DNA of 64,000 bases, taken from NCBI GenBank assembly GCA_022376515.1, contig WTXI01000066.1:1-64000 (forward strand). The letters run 5' to 3'. Each line of letters begins with the position of its first letter. The stretch's first letter is position 1. This DNA is from Lactifluus volemus. Lineage: Eukaryota; Basidiomycota; Agaricomycetes; Russulales; Russulaceae. A program made the position numbers and the translations under genes. Positions 32,555 to 43,792 of this stretch are shown here, in pieces. Under the pieces are notes generated by a model. It worked only from the letters and a program-made list of their open reading frames with translations. It was not told where the DNA came from and did not search any database.

Positions 32555-33029
32555 ATCTAGATACTCTGGTAGTCATTGATGAGATCGCAACAACTTGAAT
32601 GCGGTCCAACTAGCTTATCTTAGTCAACATAGGTGTGTGTATCTTGATGGCTATCATATACCCTTCTTCAGATTCCCAAGTATAATTTGTCTCTCCATAC
32701 ATGTGGTCGTTATTCAGGTTTCGAGCACGGTGTCATTTCCTTGCGATGTATTGATGTACACTCTACGTCTGTTTACGCCTACCACTTATCGAGCTTAGGA
32801 GCTATATCAAAGACTTGCAATGTCGTGACGTACTGACTAAGCTACCCGAAGCCTTGCCCTTGCCCAAGCCAGTCGCCCCTCTTTTCTTCATTTTTGTCGG
32901 CATGTATCTGCACTGGAACTTGAAGCTTCTACGAATGTGACGTTTTTACTGCCATCAGCTGACAATGACAATACTCCGCCACTCTCATGAATAGGTACCT
33001 TTTTTCCATATAGCCTGAACTTTCTTTTG
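32555..33029. repeat. Array 3' flank, unit 8
   Basis: The conserved downstream flank of the F-box genes. No gene is supported. Confidence 0.45.
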
Positions 33030-34600
33030 AATGAATTGGCTTAGGTCCGCTACTGTCTTGAATGATCAGCTTGAGGGTATTATTGACCTTGTCGTGTGGA
33101 AGCTATGTATAACGAGGGTTCAAAGGGGTGAGCAACCTTGTTTGCTAGTGCTATACAAAGTCCAACTGACGCAATCACCCTACATAGCATCCAAGCTTTC
33201 GATCCAACGAAATATCACCCGTTTGTTTTTGGGCTTGCAACTCGGAAACGTGCAGAGCTCGTCGAGCAGCTCACCGAAGTCCATGATAGCTGCTGAACTT
33301 TTTCCGGAACGATGCAACCCCATCTATCGCACAACTGACCACGGAGACCCGGCCTGTGAGTCTGTGGCCGTTTCTCAAATCCCTACCCGGGCTTCGCGAT
33401 AAAAGGATGCTATCATGCGGCTGCTGTTCGATGGCCTCTGCCTATCTTGTGAATCCCACAGACTATGTCGTGTTCATACATGGTGCCGCGGAGCATAGCG
33501 AGTGCGCGGCCCAGTTCAGCTCGTTCCGGCCACGTCAACACGTAGCCTTTCTTCAATTTGCTCTGGTTACACCCGCATACATGAGCTCCCCGAATCTTTC
33601 CTTACCTCAGATCCGAACAGAAAGGCCGAGGTCAGGCCATCGTTCTATGGGCAGAGGCGATTCCACAACGGTACTGCGGGCAAGGTTCAGGCCCACAGGC
33701 GAAGCCGGAAACGCGGAATGGCGAGTATAGCGGCGGCTGTTACTGGACTGAAGAAGAATCTTCCTGTGTCTTGACATATCACATTCTCAATGAAAAGCAT
33801 CGTCGAGGCGGAGGCAGCAGACGATATCGACGATACGAGGCCTGGCACGCGTATTGGTACATATGGTAGCCTCATCTCATGCAACACCGAGGACCAGCTT
33901 GAGCTCGTTGGTAACATTATAGCAAGCAAGAATTTGTATTCCCATCCTGTTGACACTACATACGTGAATTATTAATAATGGAAAATCCCAACAGGCCAAG
34001 CAGAAGATAAAACGAAGCAGGACATGGAGCGATACAAACGAACTTCTTGATGAGCCAGTTGATGCAAGGAAGGAACAACGCCCGGAATATCGTGCCTGGG
34101 AATGCGGTAGATGGCTTCGGAAGCGATCAACTATATCAGGGTGTGGTATTTGTAGAGACAAACTGCCCAAAAGGACACGAGGCCGCACAGTTAGACTGTC
34201 CGGGGGCCCTCTGGCTCTGTGTGGGCACGCGACGTTCCCACGCGGAGAACCCAGGTGATTGCCGAGATCGCAAGATGATACAGATAACACCCGCAGAAGT
34301 AGTTTTTGACTATCTGTCAGGTTTCACACGATGGCGAGGGTCGTTTTATATTTGTGAATGACCCAGACTTGCAATGAAAATCGAGCGACGGGCTTGCTGA
34401 ACCCGTTCCGCTTCGAAAAAAAGAGGTGTTTGTGCCAAAACAAGTTGCATCACGGCCAAGTAGCGCTCAGGAAAAACGGCCGCCCCAGAAAGGGTACTCG
34501 CCACCTACAGCCGATGCTCGAACGGGACGTGACACATGATGATTGCCCAACAGCAGAAATCTCTGCCAGGTATCGTGAAGTTAACTAAAGCCATAATAAG
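33030..34600. repeat. Module M, copy in unit 8
   Basis: The fullest copy together with that at 42,090-43,620. Its right end carries, on the - strand, a TATA-like ATATAAAA near 34,343-34,351, matched near 43,372-43,380, with a CG-rich leader beyond it, so module M may be an old - strand gene with its promoter. Frames on the - strand (MLFIENVICQDTGRFFF; RIPRHDIPTLFLP in the sister copy) break repeatedly. No family is recognised. Confidence 0.4.
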
Positions 34601-34775
34601 GCACTTACAATGACATCAACGACGAGAGAGCAATTAAGTTACTCTCCGTATGAGAAAGTGGGTAGTGGAGCTCGGGACTAGCAAATAATACAGTCGTGAA
34701 GGACAATCAGGTTGTCCACAGCGGCCGGCATGATGAAATGAAATCCGGTAGTAGTAAAAGGCGACTCGGAGTGCG

Positions 34776-35606
34776 TTATATTTCAACAGCCTGAGTTAGC
34801 CTTTTCTCCGGAGTGGACATTCCCGAAGTCGCACGCGTCTTGTCACGTCTTCGAGTAGCCACGAAGAGGATAACTACGAGGATGGCAGTGAAGAGCACTG
34901 AAAACCAACCGAAATGGGCAAGAAGGAGAGCTAGAAGAAAGTTGGCATCTTCGTTCTCACAGCTCCGAAGACAGTTGAACCGCACGACTTACCAGGATGT
35001 TGCTTGCTGTATTTGGTTGACTGACCCGTCGCAGTGACGATTGCTTGCGCGGTTTCTGGAGGTAGCTTTACGCCATCACGAAAAGCGGTGATTTTGGCTC
35101 GGTTGTTCGCAAAGTAAACCGTATAGATAATCTGGTTAGTAAGAAGCGTCATATTGAAGCTGTTGATGATTATCCATTGGGTCTTCAGGAACCTAGTGGC
35201 AGACTCTGGCCAAACTACCGTGACCAGAATGGAAATTGCTGCGAGGAGGGCTATAATTGCGCAAGCGGCTGAGACGATGATGCCAGTCGTATAGATATCT
35301 GTGTGGGCAAAGGGTTAGACAAGTGTAAGGAAGGAATGAGAGTAGCAGAACTACCGCCGTTGTCCAGATGAACAGTCACGCCAGAGGGAACCTTTGCCTG
35401 AATATCTATCTGTGCCTGGTTTGACCTAGATGGAGGTATTATATTAAGTTGTATATTAAGTGGAGAGGAGGAACGAAAGAAAGCTAAGACACAAACTTTA
35501 TCAGGGCATTCAGACCGATGGAGCCGCCGATGATACACGAAACCAAGGAAACGGCAAGAGCAATGAGCCGCTGTTTCTTGAGGGGGGGCGCGGGGGCGGT
35601 GGACAT
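34776..35606 (-). CDS. Small three-TM membrane protein, copy 1
   Basis: Four exons on the - strand are predicted: 35606-35497, 35425-35355, 35298-34993 and 34930-34776 (110, 71, 306 and 155 nt), giving 213 residues. All introns have GT-AG ends; the last acceptor (TTTCTTCTAG) is strongly pyrimidine-rich. Three hydrophobic segments lie at about residues 14-36 (LIALAVSLVSCIIGG), 64-88 (IIVSAACAIIALLAAISIL) and 163-188 (FSVLFTAILVVILFVATRR). A hydrophilic loop of about 75 residues lies between segments 2 and 3, and a basic tail follows. The N-terminus (MSTAPAPPLKKQR) is basic rather than a signal peptide. I do not recognise the family. A sister gene at 43,793-44,620 has identical exon lengths, which argues that both are functional. 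Confidence 0.68.
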
Positions 35607-36159
35607 GGTGGGAGGAGAAAGATGAACGAGAGGTGGGTAATGAATTGGTGTTAATATATGGGAGACATCTTCAATAATACCGCACTTTGCGCCCACATAA
35701 CGTGTTCCTGGTTCGCTGTTGTAAAAAGAATAATCACAGAGAAGGCTTCTTGGTATTCATCACAGGGCGGCGCCATAAGATTATGAGCGTGACCCGTGAT
35801 AATGATGGAGCGAAATTGGATTCTACAGGGCCATGACCCCGACTACCTATACTGCACTGTACGTGGGATTTGTTCGTTCAATTGACTGCTTATCACGTGA
35901 CAGGTTGAAATGGAAGTTACAAATAAGGAGCGTTGCCAGTGGTGGCATCAACTCGATTCAAGGTTCATGTAAGTTACGTTCATTATGAGACTGATTATTC
36001 GTCCCCGCGGAGTCGTAAGAAGTGGGCACCAGCAACTCATCCAAAAGTAGTGAAGAATGTCCTTTTTTTTTTGCATTGTACGACTCGACTGACTCGACTG
36101 AGATGATACAAGGTCGAAATACATCGTGACCTATCTTTTCAAACTTATTCGATCCACCT
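35607..36159. other. Spacer between three-TM gene and MFS fragment, unit 8
   Basis: This is the upstream region of the three-TM gene and then the post-stop region of the MFS fragment (tattcgtccccgcggagtcg near 35,985). It closely matches 44,621-45,190. No gene is supported. Confidence 0.4.
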
Positions 36160-36770
36160 ACTTCCATATCTTGTAAAGGCAAAAGGGACGCAGCAACAGC
36201 GAGTCCCACTGTTCCTTGGATCGAGACCACCGTCTGCGGGAGACTTCGGTCGCACCAAGAGATCCCTTGTTGGGAGCAGCAGAGCATACGTAGGCTACTG
36301 TACATAGCTCTCTTTCAGCACGGTTCATAGATAGAAAATTGGCGAACACGTACCGAAGCCCATGTTGGAGATAGACATTGACCCAAGCTACAACATGATA
36401 AGCACCCATAATGCGCTTACACCGCTACCGGAGCGTAGCTTCAAGCTCTCGAAGGAAAACATGAGATAAATTGGGACGGATGCGATGAACCTTGTGGTGA
36501 AGACGGGCAGCGGACCGAAACGGCCAACGATGTGCGGGAAGGCGATATACTGAAGAATTTCATTCAGAGACCGCATATCTGGCCATCCACAGACCGATGG
36601 ATGCGGGACTCATACCAAGTTTTCCGAACTCGACTGAAATGATGGGGAGAACTTGAAGGGTCGTGGCGGTCATTTCGAAGAGGCCAATCTTGCGGTCTCG
36701 ATTTCTGGATCAATGTATATCGCCAGAAGCAGTCGGAAAAGCATAGTTTGCAATTGTCCTTATTCGTGGC
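36160..36770 (-). pseudogene. MFS transporter 3' fragment, unit 8
   Basis: The reverse strand matches part of MFS exon 7 and exon 6 (SGSGVSALWVLIML, YIAFPHIVGRFGP). A deletion removes the end of exon 7, and frames are broken. About 60 bp of foreign sequence (near 36,690-36,745) interrupts the usual gcaattgtccttattcgtgg junction. Homology then ends at the shared boundary near 36,770. Confidence 0.68.
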
Positions 36771-36860
36771 GCTTTGGGTGGTATCTGTTCGTGACGTGCC
36801 GTTAGTGGATGGCGCTTGAAGTATTTGAAGGTTGGTAAGGTATGAGGCGACGACGCGGGT

Positions 36861-36874
36861 GGACGCCGGCGTCC
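36861..36874. promoter_or_regulatory. Upstream dyad of F-box gene 9
   Basis: GGACGCCGGCGTCC, a perfect palindrome ending 103 bp before the ATG at 36977. Confidence 0.4.
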
Positions 36875-36976
36875 AATTCTGGACATAGGTCAGCGCCCAA
36901 GGACGCGTCCAAGAGACCTAAACATCACTACACGCTCTCGTCAATCGCACCCACGTTATTACTCACCTCGCTGGAA

Positions 36977-38560
36977 ATGCTTGGTTGCTGCTCTACCATA
37001 ATTTATGCTCCCCTCGTTAGAAGGTTCGGCCGACGTCACGGTAACCACCTTCAAGTTCAAGTTGGTAAGTCGTTTCAAGTCATGGTCCTTGTGTCCCTGC
37101 CAGTGATCTGTTCACAAACTTACGAATTAGTAGGGCTCAACAGCGATAGGCGACACTCACCTATCCATATACTCAATGATGACGTGCTTCTCCATATATT
37201 TCATCTCTATCGGCTGGCAGAACTGGACGAATTTGACACTAGACCTTGGACGGTGCACCGCCAATGTTGGTGGTACAAACTGGTACACGTTTGTCGACTG
37301 TGGCGAAATCTTATTCTTGAATCACCATCCCGGCTCGACCTTCATCTCCTCTGCACCAATGGTGTGCCCGTAGCGAATATGCTCGCACATTCACCACCTC
37401 TACCACTCCTCATCTATTATAACGCTCAGCATGTCGACACAACAGCAGACGATGAATCGAATATATTTCTTGCCCTTTCGCACCGTGATCGCGTGCGTCA
37501 CATTTACCTTGAGATGAGTAATGTGGGGCAGTTCGTCACGGTTCTGGACGATCAATTCCCAATTCTAGAACGCATGTATATCCATTCTTTTACCGAAGTG
37601 GCCCTTCCTTTCACGTTTCAAGCCCCCAATTTACGCCGTCTCACACTGGATTCCATTCCAATCGAGTCACCCTTACTTACCACCTGTGCCGCGGGACTCG
37701 TTGCTCTCGAGCTTTACGATATCCTAACATCCGGCTATTTTCCTCCGAGTTATATACTTACCTGGCTTTCGCTAATGCTCCAACTGGAGAATCTGTCCAT
37801 TTCATTTGAATCGCCCATTCCCAACATTGATGTTGAAAGCCAGTTGCACCACACCCCGGATATGACCACACTTCCTAACCTACGCAGGTTCACGTTCTAC
37901 TCGAATGGCACGAGCGTCTATTTGGAGACCCTTGTTGCTCGGATCTATGCCCCTTCCCTCAGCAAATTTCGTGTCTGGCTTTCTAATCAGTCCCCCTTTA
38001 CTGCTCCACGCCTCTTTCAGTTCATACAAACATCCGAGAACCTCAGATTTAGCGCTGTCCAGGTAACGTTCGGTCAGAACGACATTTCATTACATGGGGT
38101 CACTCGGGAGCGGGGCACTCCCTGGACTTTGCGGATCGGGTGCAGCTATCTCGACTCGCAGGTTGCATTTGCGGTGCAACTTTTCGATACACCTTCTCCC
38201 CTACTTTCTCTTGTCGAGAAAGTCACATTCAGCTGCAAAGAGAACAATCTATCATCACAACTGCACAACGACGTCGACCGAAGACAGTGGCGTGAGATCC
38301 TTAGGCCATTCACCAACGCGAAGACTATTCTTGTGCAAGGTGATCTCATCAGCAAAATCTTCCGTTCCTTGCCCTCTGATGATGGAGAGCCACCACTGGA
38401 GCTCCTTCCTAACCTTGAAGAGATCGGATATTTTGGAGACAGCAATGCTTGGGACGCGTTTACCACATTTCTCAATGAACGGCAAGTAGCAGGCCATCCC
38501 GTCAGCCTGCGCTTGGTGGATTATTCGATGTTCGATGAGCCTAAGGGTCTGTACATATGA
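36977..38560 (+). CDS. F-box-like protein, array copy 9 (class II)
   Basis: Predicted join of 36977-37064 and 37134-38560, giving 504 residues. The first exon is 88 nt as in the other class II copies; the intron is 69 nt with a GTAAGT donor. The F-box region reads HILNDDVLLHIFHLYRL, then WWYKLVHVCRLWR and SPSRLDLHLLCTNGVPVAN. The segment between F-box halves is shortened (FDTRPWTVHRQCWW). The class II loop QNDISLHG is present, and the end is YSMFDEPKGLYI. Role inferred from family only. Confidence 0.82.
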   Translation: MLGCCSTIIYAPLVRRFGRRHGNHLQVQVGKSFQVMVLVSLPVICSQTYELVGLNSDRRHSPIHILNDDVLLHIFHLYRLAELDEFDTRPWTVHRQCWWYKLVHVCRLWRNLILESPSRLDLHLLCTNGVPVANMLAHSPPLPLLIYYNAQHVDTTADDESNIFLALSHRDRVRHIYLEMSNVGQFVTVLDDQFPILERMYIHSFTEVALPFTFQAPNLRRLTLDSIPIESPLLTTCAAGLVALELYDILTSGYFPPSYILTWLSLMLQLENLSISFESPIPNIDVESQLHHTPDMTTLPNLRRFTFYSNGTSVYLETLVARIYAPSLSKFRVWLSNQSPFTAPRLFQFIQTSENLRFSAVQVTFGQNDISLHGVTRERGTPWTLRIGCSYLDSQVAFAVQLFDTPSPLLSLVEKVTFSCKENNLSSQLHNDVDRRQWREILRPFTNAKTILVQGDLISKIFRSLPSDDGEPPLELLPNLEEIGYFGDSNAWDAFTTFLNERQVAGHPVSLRLVDYSMFDEPKGLYI

Positions 38561-39058
38561 GCACTACAACAACTTGAATGGAGCTAATTGGTGGATCAAA
38601 GTACGTCTCGACACAACTATCCATATCTTAGTTGCGCTCACACTCGCATCTATTCTCCTGTTCATGACGACCGCCAGGATCCTAGAGGTCGCAACAAAGC
38701 GATTCAACTAGCTTATCTTACTAGTATTCAACATAGGCTTATGCATTCTTCATGACTACTTCGTACCCTTCCTTAGATTTTCTAAGTATAATTTGTCTCT
38801 CCGTACATGTTGGCCGCGTTTCGAGCACGGATGTATTTACGTAAACTCAACGAGTCATGCAATTGCATGCAATCTCGTGACGTACTGACTAAAGAGTCTA
38901 AGCCTTGCCCTTTCGCAAGCCAATCACGCTGCTTTCTTCATTTTGGTCACCATGCCTCTGCGCTAGAACTTGAAGCTGCTACGAACGTGAGCTTTCTTTT
39001 GAATGAATTGGTTCAGGTCTGCTACTATCGTGAAACGATCAGCTTTTGAGGGAGTTTT
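38561..39058. repeat. Array 3' flank, unit 9
   Basis: The conserved flank followed by the left edge of a module M copy that the LINE tail interrupts. No gene is supported. Confidence 0.45.
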
Positions 39059-39072
39059 TTTACCTTGTCGTG
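39059..39072. repeat. Left target-site duplication of short LINE tail
   Basis: The 14 bases tttaccttgtcgtg recur at 39,496-39,509. An uninterrupted relative of this site is seen near 33,089 (gaccttgtcgtgtggaag). Confidence 0.88.
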
Positions 39073-39495
39073 TTTTTTTTTTTAAAATCAGCATTTATAT
39101 CCCGCAACATGTGACTATGACAAAGACGCGGTCCCTATGGGTACAGGAATGGATCAGGCGGCGGGGGGAGTGTGGGTGAGGTATAACGTTGGGCTGGACG
39201 GAAGGATGGCTGTTTTTGGGGCGGGGAAGGGAGTAGAGAGTGGGTACTATCTACAGTGAGAAGGTGTACAATCTATCTAAGGGGACATCATCCCGGGTTC
39301 CACGCTTCTCTCGGGGCTATGCAGGCGCGCGTCGCTTTCAGGAAGCGGGTCATGGCAGCACCACCCTCGGCTGTGCCTAGGAGAACGGGGAGGGAAATAT
39401 CGCGGTCGATCGGGCGGAGGATTTCTTGGCGGGCGTCTGTATATAGTGGGCAATGCGAGACCACATGGTCTACGGTCTGAAGGGGTTCCCCGCAG
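39073..39495 (-). mobile_element. Short 5'-truncated LINE tail
   Basis: A 423 bp insertion with a T run (39,073-39,083, the poly(A) tail on the - strand) and exact flanking 14 bp duplications. The - strand encodes the last residues of a LINE ORF2: CGEPLQTVDHVVSHCPLY (the Cys/His cluster), then RDISLPVLLGTAEGGAAMTR and a stop. It differs in sequence from the tail at 28,853-30,079, so at least two LINE lineages have been active. Confidence 0.85.
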
Positions 39496-39509
39496 TTTAC
39501 CTTGTCGTG
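39496..39509. repeat. Right target-site duplication of short LINE tail
   Basis: An exact copy of 39,059-39,072. Confidence 0.88.
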
Positions 39510-39908
39510 TGGAAGGCTATATACAGCAAAGGTACAGAGGGCGGTGCGGGCGGTGCGGGGCGCCATGGCAGTACGGTCCGGGGAGCGGCGGAGACTCGGA
39601 CTTCACTAGCTTCATCGACCTCTCGCGTACCAAATCCTGGAAAGTTGCGCACTTGGCTGATTCGCTGGTTATCGTTGGGAGAAGAAACAACCCACGTCAA
39701 AAACCGTCCATCTAGCAAGCCCGTACGTCCATAGTATTTTTGGCGCCTTGTGCGGTAGTAGTATGTGCCCGTGACGTGGCGTTGGTGGACAGCGCTTGAA
39801 GTGTTTGAAGGTGCGTATTGACCTATCTGCGCGCATCCTGTATAAATGTAGCCGTAAGTTGCTGTACACTCTTCAATCGTAACCTCGTTATTATTCACCT
39901 CCTTGAAG
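39510..39908. repeat. Upstream flank of F-box copy 10
   Basis: The GC-rich run and ggagaagaaacaacccac block of the F-box upstream flank, with a TATA-like TATAAAT at 39841. Part of the flank between the TATA-like box and the start region is deleted, including the dyad. Confidence 0.45.
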
Positions 39909-41477
39909 ATCCTTGGTTGCTGCTCTACCATTATTGATCCCCCCCTCCGACGCCAACATCAAGGTAAGCAATTCCAAATCGTGACCTTTGTGTCCCTGAT
40001 CTGTTGACAAACTTGCGAGTTAATAGGGCTCAACAGCAATAGACAACACTCACCTATCCCAGGGCTTATCCTCAACAATGACGTGCTTCTCAATATATTT
40101 CATTTCTGTCGGCTGGCAGAACCGGACGAATATGACGGTGTATTTGGGATGGCAATTTCTTGGCGTCGCCGACGTTGGTGGTACAAACTAACACACGTTT
40201 GTTGGCTGTGGAGACATCTTATTTTTGAATCACCATCCCAGCTCGACCTTCATCTCCTCTGCACCAATGGTGCGCCTGTAGCGGACATGCTCACACATTC
40301 ACCACCTCTACCACTCACCATCTATTATCATACTGGTCGGGAGATAACTGCAGAAGATGAATCGGGTATATTCCTCGCGCTTTCGCACTGCGATCGCGTG
40401 CATCACATTTACTTTCGGATGCTCCCAAATGTGGGCAAGTTCGTCACAGTAATGGGTCATCAATTCCCAATTCTGGAGCGCATGTATATCCGTTCTCAGA
40501 CAGAAGTTGTCCTTCCTGCAACATTTCAAGCGCCCAATCTGCGCCAGCTCAGACTGTTGACGGCTTGTATTCCGATTGGATCACCCTTACTGACCACTTC
40601 AGCCGTAGGACTCGTCACTCTCGTGCTCGAAGATATCCCGGCATCCGTTTTCTCTCCGAGGTATATACTTACCCGGCTTTCGCTTATGGCCCAGCTGGAG
40701 AAGATGGCCATTGGATAAAAGTCGCCTCTTCCCAACCGTGATATTAAAAGCCAGTTGGGCCAGACCTCGGGCATTGCTCAGGTCACACTTGCTAATCTAC
40801 GCCGGTGTCGGTTCCAAGGTACAGCCGCATATTTGGAGGGTCTTGTTGCTCGGACCAGTGCCCCTTCCCTTAGCATCTTTCATGTCTATTTTTGTAATCA
40901 GCTCTCCTTTACTGTTCCCCGCCTCTTGCAGTTCATACAAACATCCGAAAATCTCAGATTTAGCGCTGTCCAGGTAACGTTCGGTGCACTTGCCGTTTCC
41001 TTACATGTGGTCCCTTGCCAGTGGACGTGGGACACTCCCTTGATCTCACAGATCCGGTGCAGACATCTCGACTGGCAGGTTGCGTCGGCGGTGCAAATCT
41101 TTGGCACACTTTCACCCATACTTTCTATTGTTGAGCAAGTCACATTCAGCTACGAAGAGCACAATCGATCATCAGAATGGCACAATGATATCGAACGAAG
41201 ACAGTGGCGTGAACTTCTTAGGCCATTCACCAACGCGAAGACCATTCATGTGCAAGATGATCTCGTCAGCAGAATCTTCCGCTCCATACAGTCTGACGAT
41301 GGAGAGCCACGACTGGAGCTCCTTCCGAACCTTGAAGAGGTTGGATACTCTGGAGAAAGCGATGTTCGGGGCGCAATTACCGCATTTCTTAATGAACGAC
41401 AAGAAGCAGGCCATCCCGTCAGTCTGCGCTTGGTGGAGCGTTCGATTTTCGATGAGCCTGAGGACCTGTACGTTTGA
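39909..41477 (+). pseudogene. F-box-like pseudogene, array copy 10
   Basis: The position of the usual ATG reads ATC (39,909-39,911). The intron (GTAAGC to AATAG, near 39,965-40,027) is recognisable. A short insertion near 40,060 alters the first F-box residues. The body is then open from about 40,083 to an in-frame TAA at 40,716-40,718, where sister genes have TTT, and continues in the same frame to a normal stop at 41,477. Conserved parts include WRRRRWWYKLTHVCWLW, the loop with PLLTTSAVGLVTL and the end RSIFDEPEDLYV. With start loss and one nonsense codon but few other lesions, this looks recently inactivated. Confidence 0.82.
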
Positions 41478-42059
41478 GCGCTGCAAGCCTGCAACGACTT
41501 GAACGGAGCTAATCGGTAGATCGAGGTACGTCTCGACACAACTATCCATATCTTTGTCGCACTCACACTTGTATCTGTTCTCCTGTTTATGACGACAGCT
41601 TGAGGATCCTAGTCATTGATGAGATCGCAACAAAGCAGCCCAACTAGCTTATCGTACTAATAGTCGACATAGGTGTATGCGTTCTTGATGACTATCACGT
41701 ACCCTTCCTCAGATTCTCTAATTAAGTAATTTGTCTCTATGTTATTTTGCGTTTCGATCACGGTGTCATTTCTCACGACGTATTTATGTTCACTCTACGA
41801 CTGTTTATGTCTACCATTTATCAAGCTATACACTATCATTGCGATCTCGTAATTGAACGTACTGACTAAAAGACATCTAGAGTCTTTCGTTCTTCATGCC
41901 CTTGCGCAAGCCAGTCCCTCATTTCTTCATTTTTGTTTGCATCTGCGCTGGAACCTGAAACTGCTACGAATGTGACGCTTTTACTGCAATCAGCTGAGGA
42001 TACTCCACCACCCTCATGAATAGGTACGTTTGTCCCACTTAGCCTGGTTCTTTTGGATG
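41478..42059. repeat. Array 3' flank, unit 10
   Basis: The conserved downstream flank. No gene is supported. Confidence 0.45.
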
Positions 42060-43620
42060 AACTGGTTCAGGTCCGCCGCTACTATCGCGAAATGGTCAGC
42101 TTGAGGGCATTGTTGACTTTGTTATGTGGAAGGCTATATGTAACGAGGGGTAGATCAACCTCGTTGGTAGTGAAAAGTCCAACTCGGGCCGGGCGCGATC
42201 ATCCTGCATAGCGTCCAAGCTTTCGAATCCAACGAAATATCCCCATCCTTTTTTGCGCATGTGACTCGGAGCTGTGCAGAGTTCATCGAGCAGCTCACCA
42301 AAGTCCATGACAATTGCTGAAAATTTCCTGCACGACTCGGACGCGACCTCATCTAACGCACGGCTGACAACGGAGATCCGGCCCGGCACTATTTCTGCCC
42401 CTTCATGGGCATCGTGATAAAAGAATGCCGTTATGCAACCGCTGTTCGATGACCTCTGCCTATCTTGTGGATTCCACAGAGCGTGTCATGTTCTCTGGTG
42501 GTGCCGCGGAGCTTGCGAGTTCGCGGCCAGTTCAGCTCGTTCCGGCCACGTCAACACGTCGCCTTTCTTCAATTTGCTCTGGTTACACCCGCATATATAT
42601 GAGCTCCCCGAATCTTTCCTCACCTCAGATCCGAACAGAAAGGCCGAGCTCAGGCTATCGTTCTATGGACAGAGGCGGTTCCACAACGGTGCTGCGGGCA
42701 AGGTTCAGGCCCACAGGAGAAGCCGGAACGCGGAATAGCGAGTATAGCGGCGGCTGTTACTGGACTGAAGAAGAACCATCCTGTGTCTTGACATGTCACA
42801 TTCGCTATGAAGCGCATCGTCGAGGCGGAGGCAGCAGACAATATCGACGATAGGGAGGCCCGGCACGCATATTGGTGCATATGGTAGCCTCATCTCATGC
42901 AACACCAGCTCGAGCTCGTTGGCAACATTACAGCAAGTAAGAATTGGTATTCCCATCCTATTAACACTACACACGTGAATTATTAATAATGGAAAATCCC
43001 ATGAAGACCTAACAGGCCAAGCAGAAGATAAACCGACGCGGGACGTGGAGCGCTACAAACGATAGCCGTGCAGTAAATAGTAAATACAACCCACTCCTTG
43101 GCAAGCCAGTTGATGCAAGGAAGGAATAACGTCGGAATATCATGCCTGGGAATGCGGTGGACGACTTCGAAAGCGATCAGGGTATGGTGTTTGTATCTGA
43201 GAAACTGCCCAAAAGGCCACGAGGCCACTGTTAGACTGTCCGGGGGCCGGGTCTGGCCATCTGGCTCCGCGTGGGAAAGTCGCGTTCCCACGCGAACCCA
43301 GAGGTAATTGCCGAGATCGCAAGATGCACCCGCAGAAGTAGTTTTTGACCATTCATACGATGGCGAGGGTCGTTTTATATTTGTGAATGACCCAGACTTG
43401 CAATGAAAATCGAGCGACGGGCTTGCTGAACCCGTTCCTCTTCGAAAAAAGGTGTTTGTGCCAAAAAAGTTGCATCACAGCCAAGTAGCGCTCAGGAAAA
43501 ACGGCCGCCCCAGAAAGGGTCCTCGCTACAGCCGATGCTCGAACTGGACGTAACACATGATGATTGCCCAACAGCAGAAATCTCTGCCAGGTATCGTGAA
43601 GTAAACTAAAGCCATAAGGC
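42060..43620. repeat. Module M, copy in unit 10
   Basis: Matches 33,030-34,600 almost end to end, including the - strand TATA-like ATATAAAA near 43,372-43,380. Reading frames on both strands are interrupted. No family is recognised. Confidence 0.4.
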
Positions 43621-43792
43621 ATTTACAATGTCATCAACGACGAGAGAGCAATTAAGTTACTCTCCGTATGAGAAAGTGGGTAGTGGAGCTCGGGACTAGC
43701 AAATAATACAGTCGTAAAGGACAATCAGGTGTCCACAGCGGCCGGGATGATGAAATGAAATCCGGTAGTAGTAAAAGGCGACTTGGAGGGCG

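Noticed and set aside
27540..43620. Module M as a cytochrome P450 or other named enzyme
   Set aside because: Some short - strand phrases looked suggestive, but no haem-binding motif or other signature is present and the frames break, so no family is claimed.
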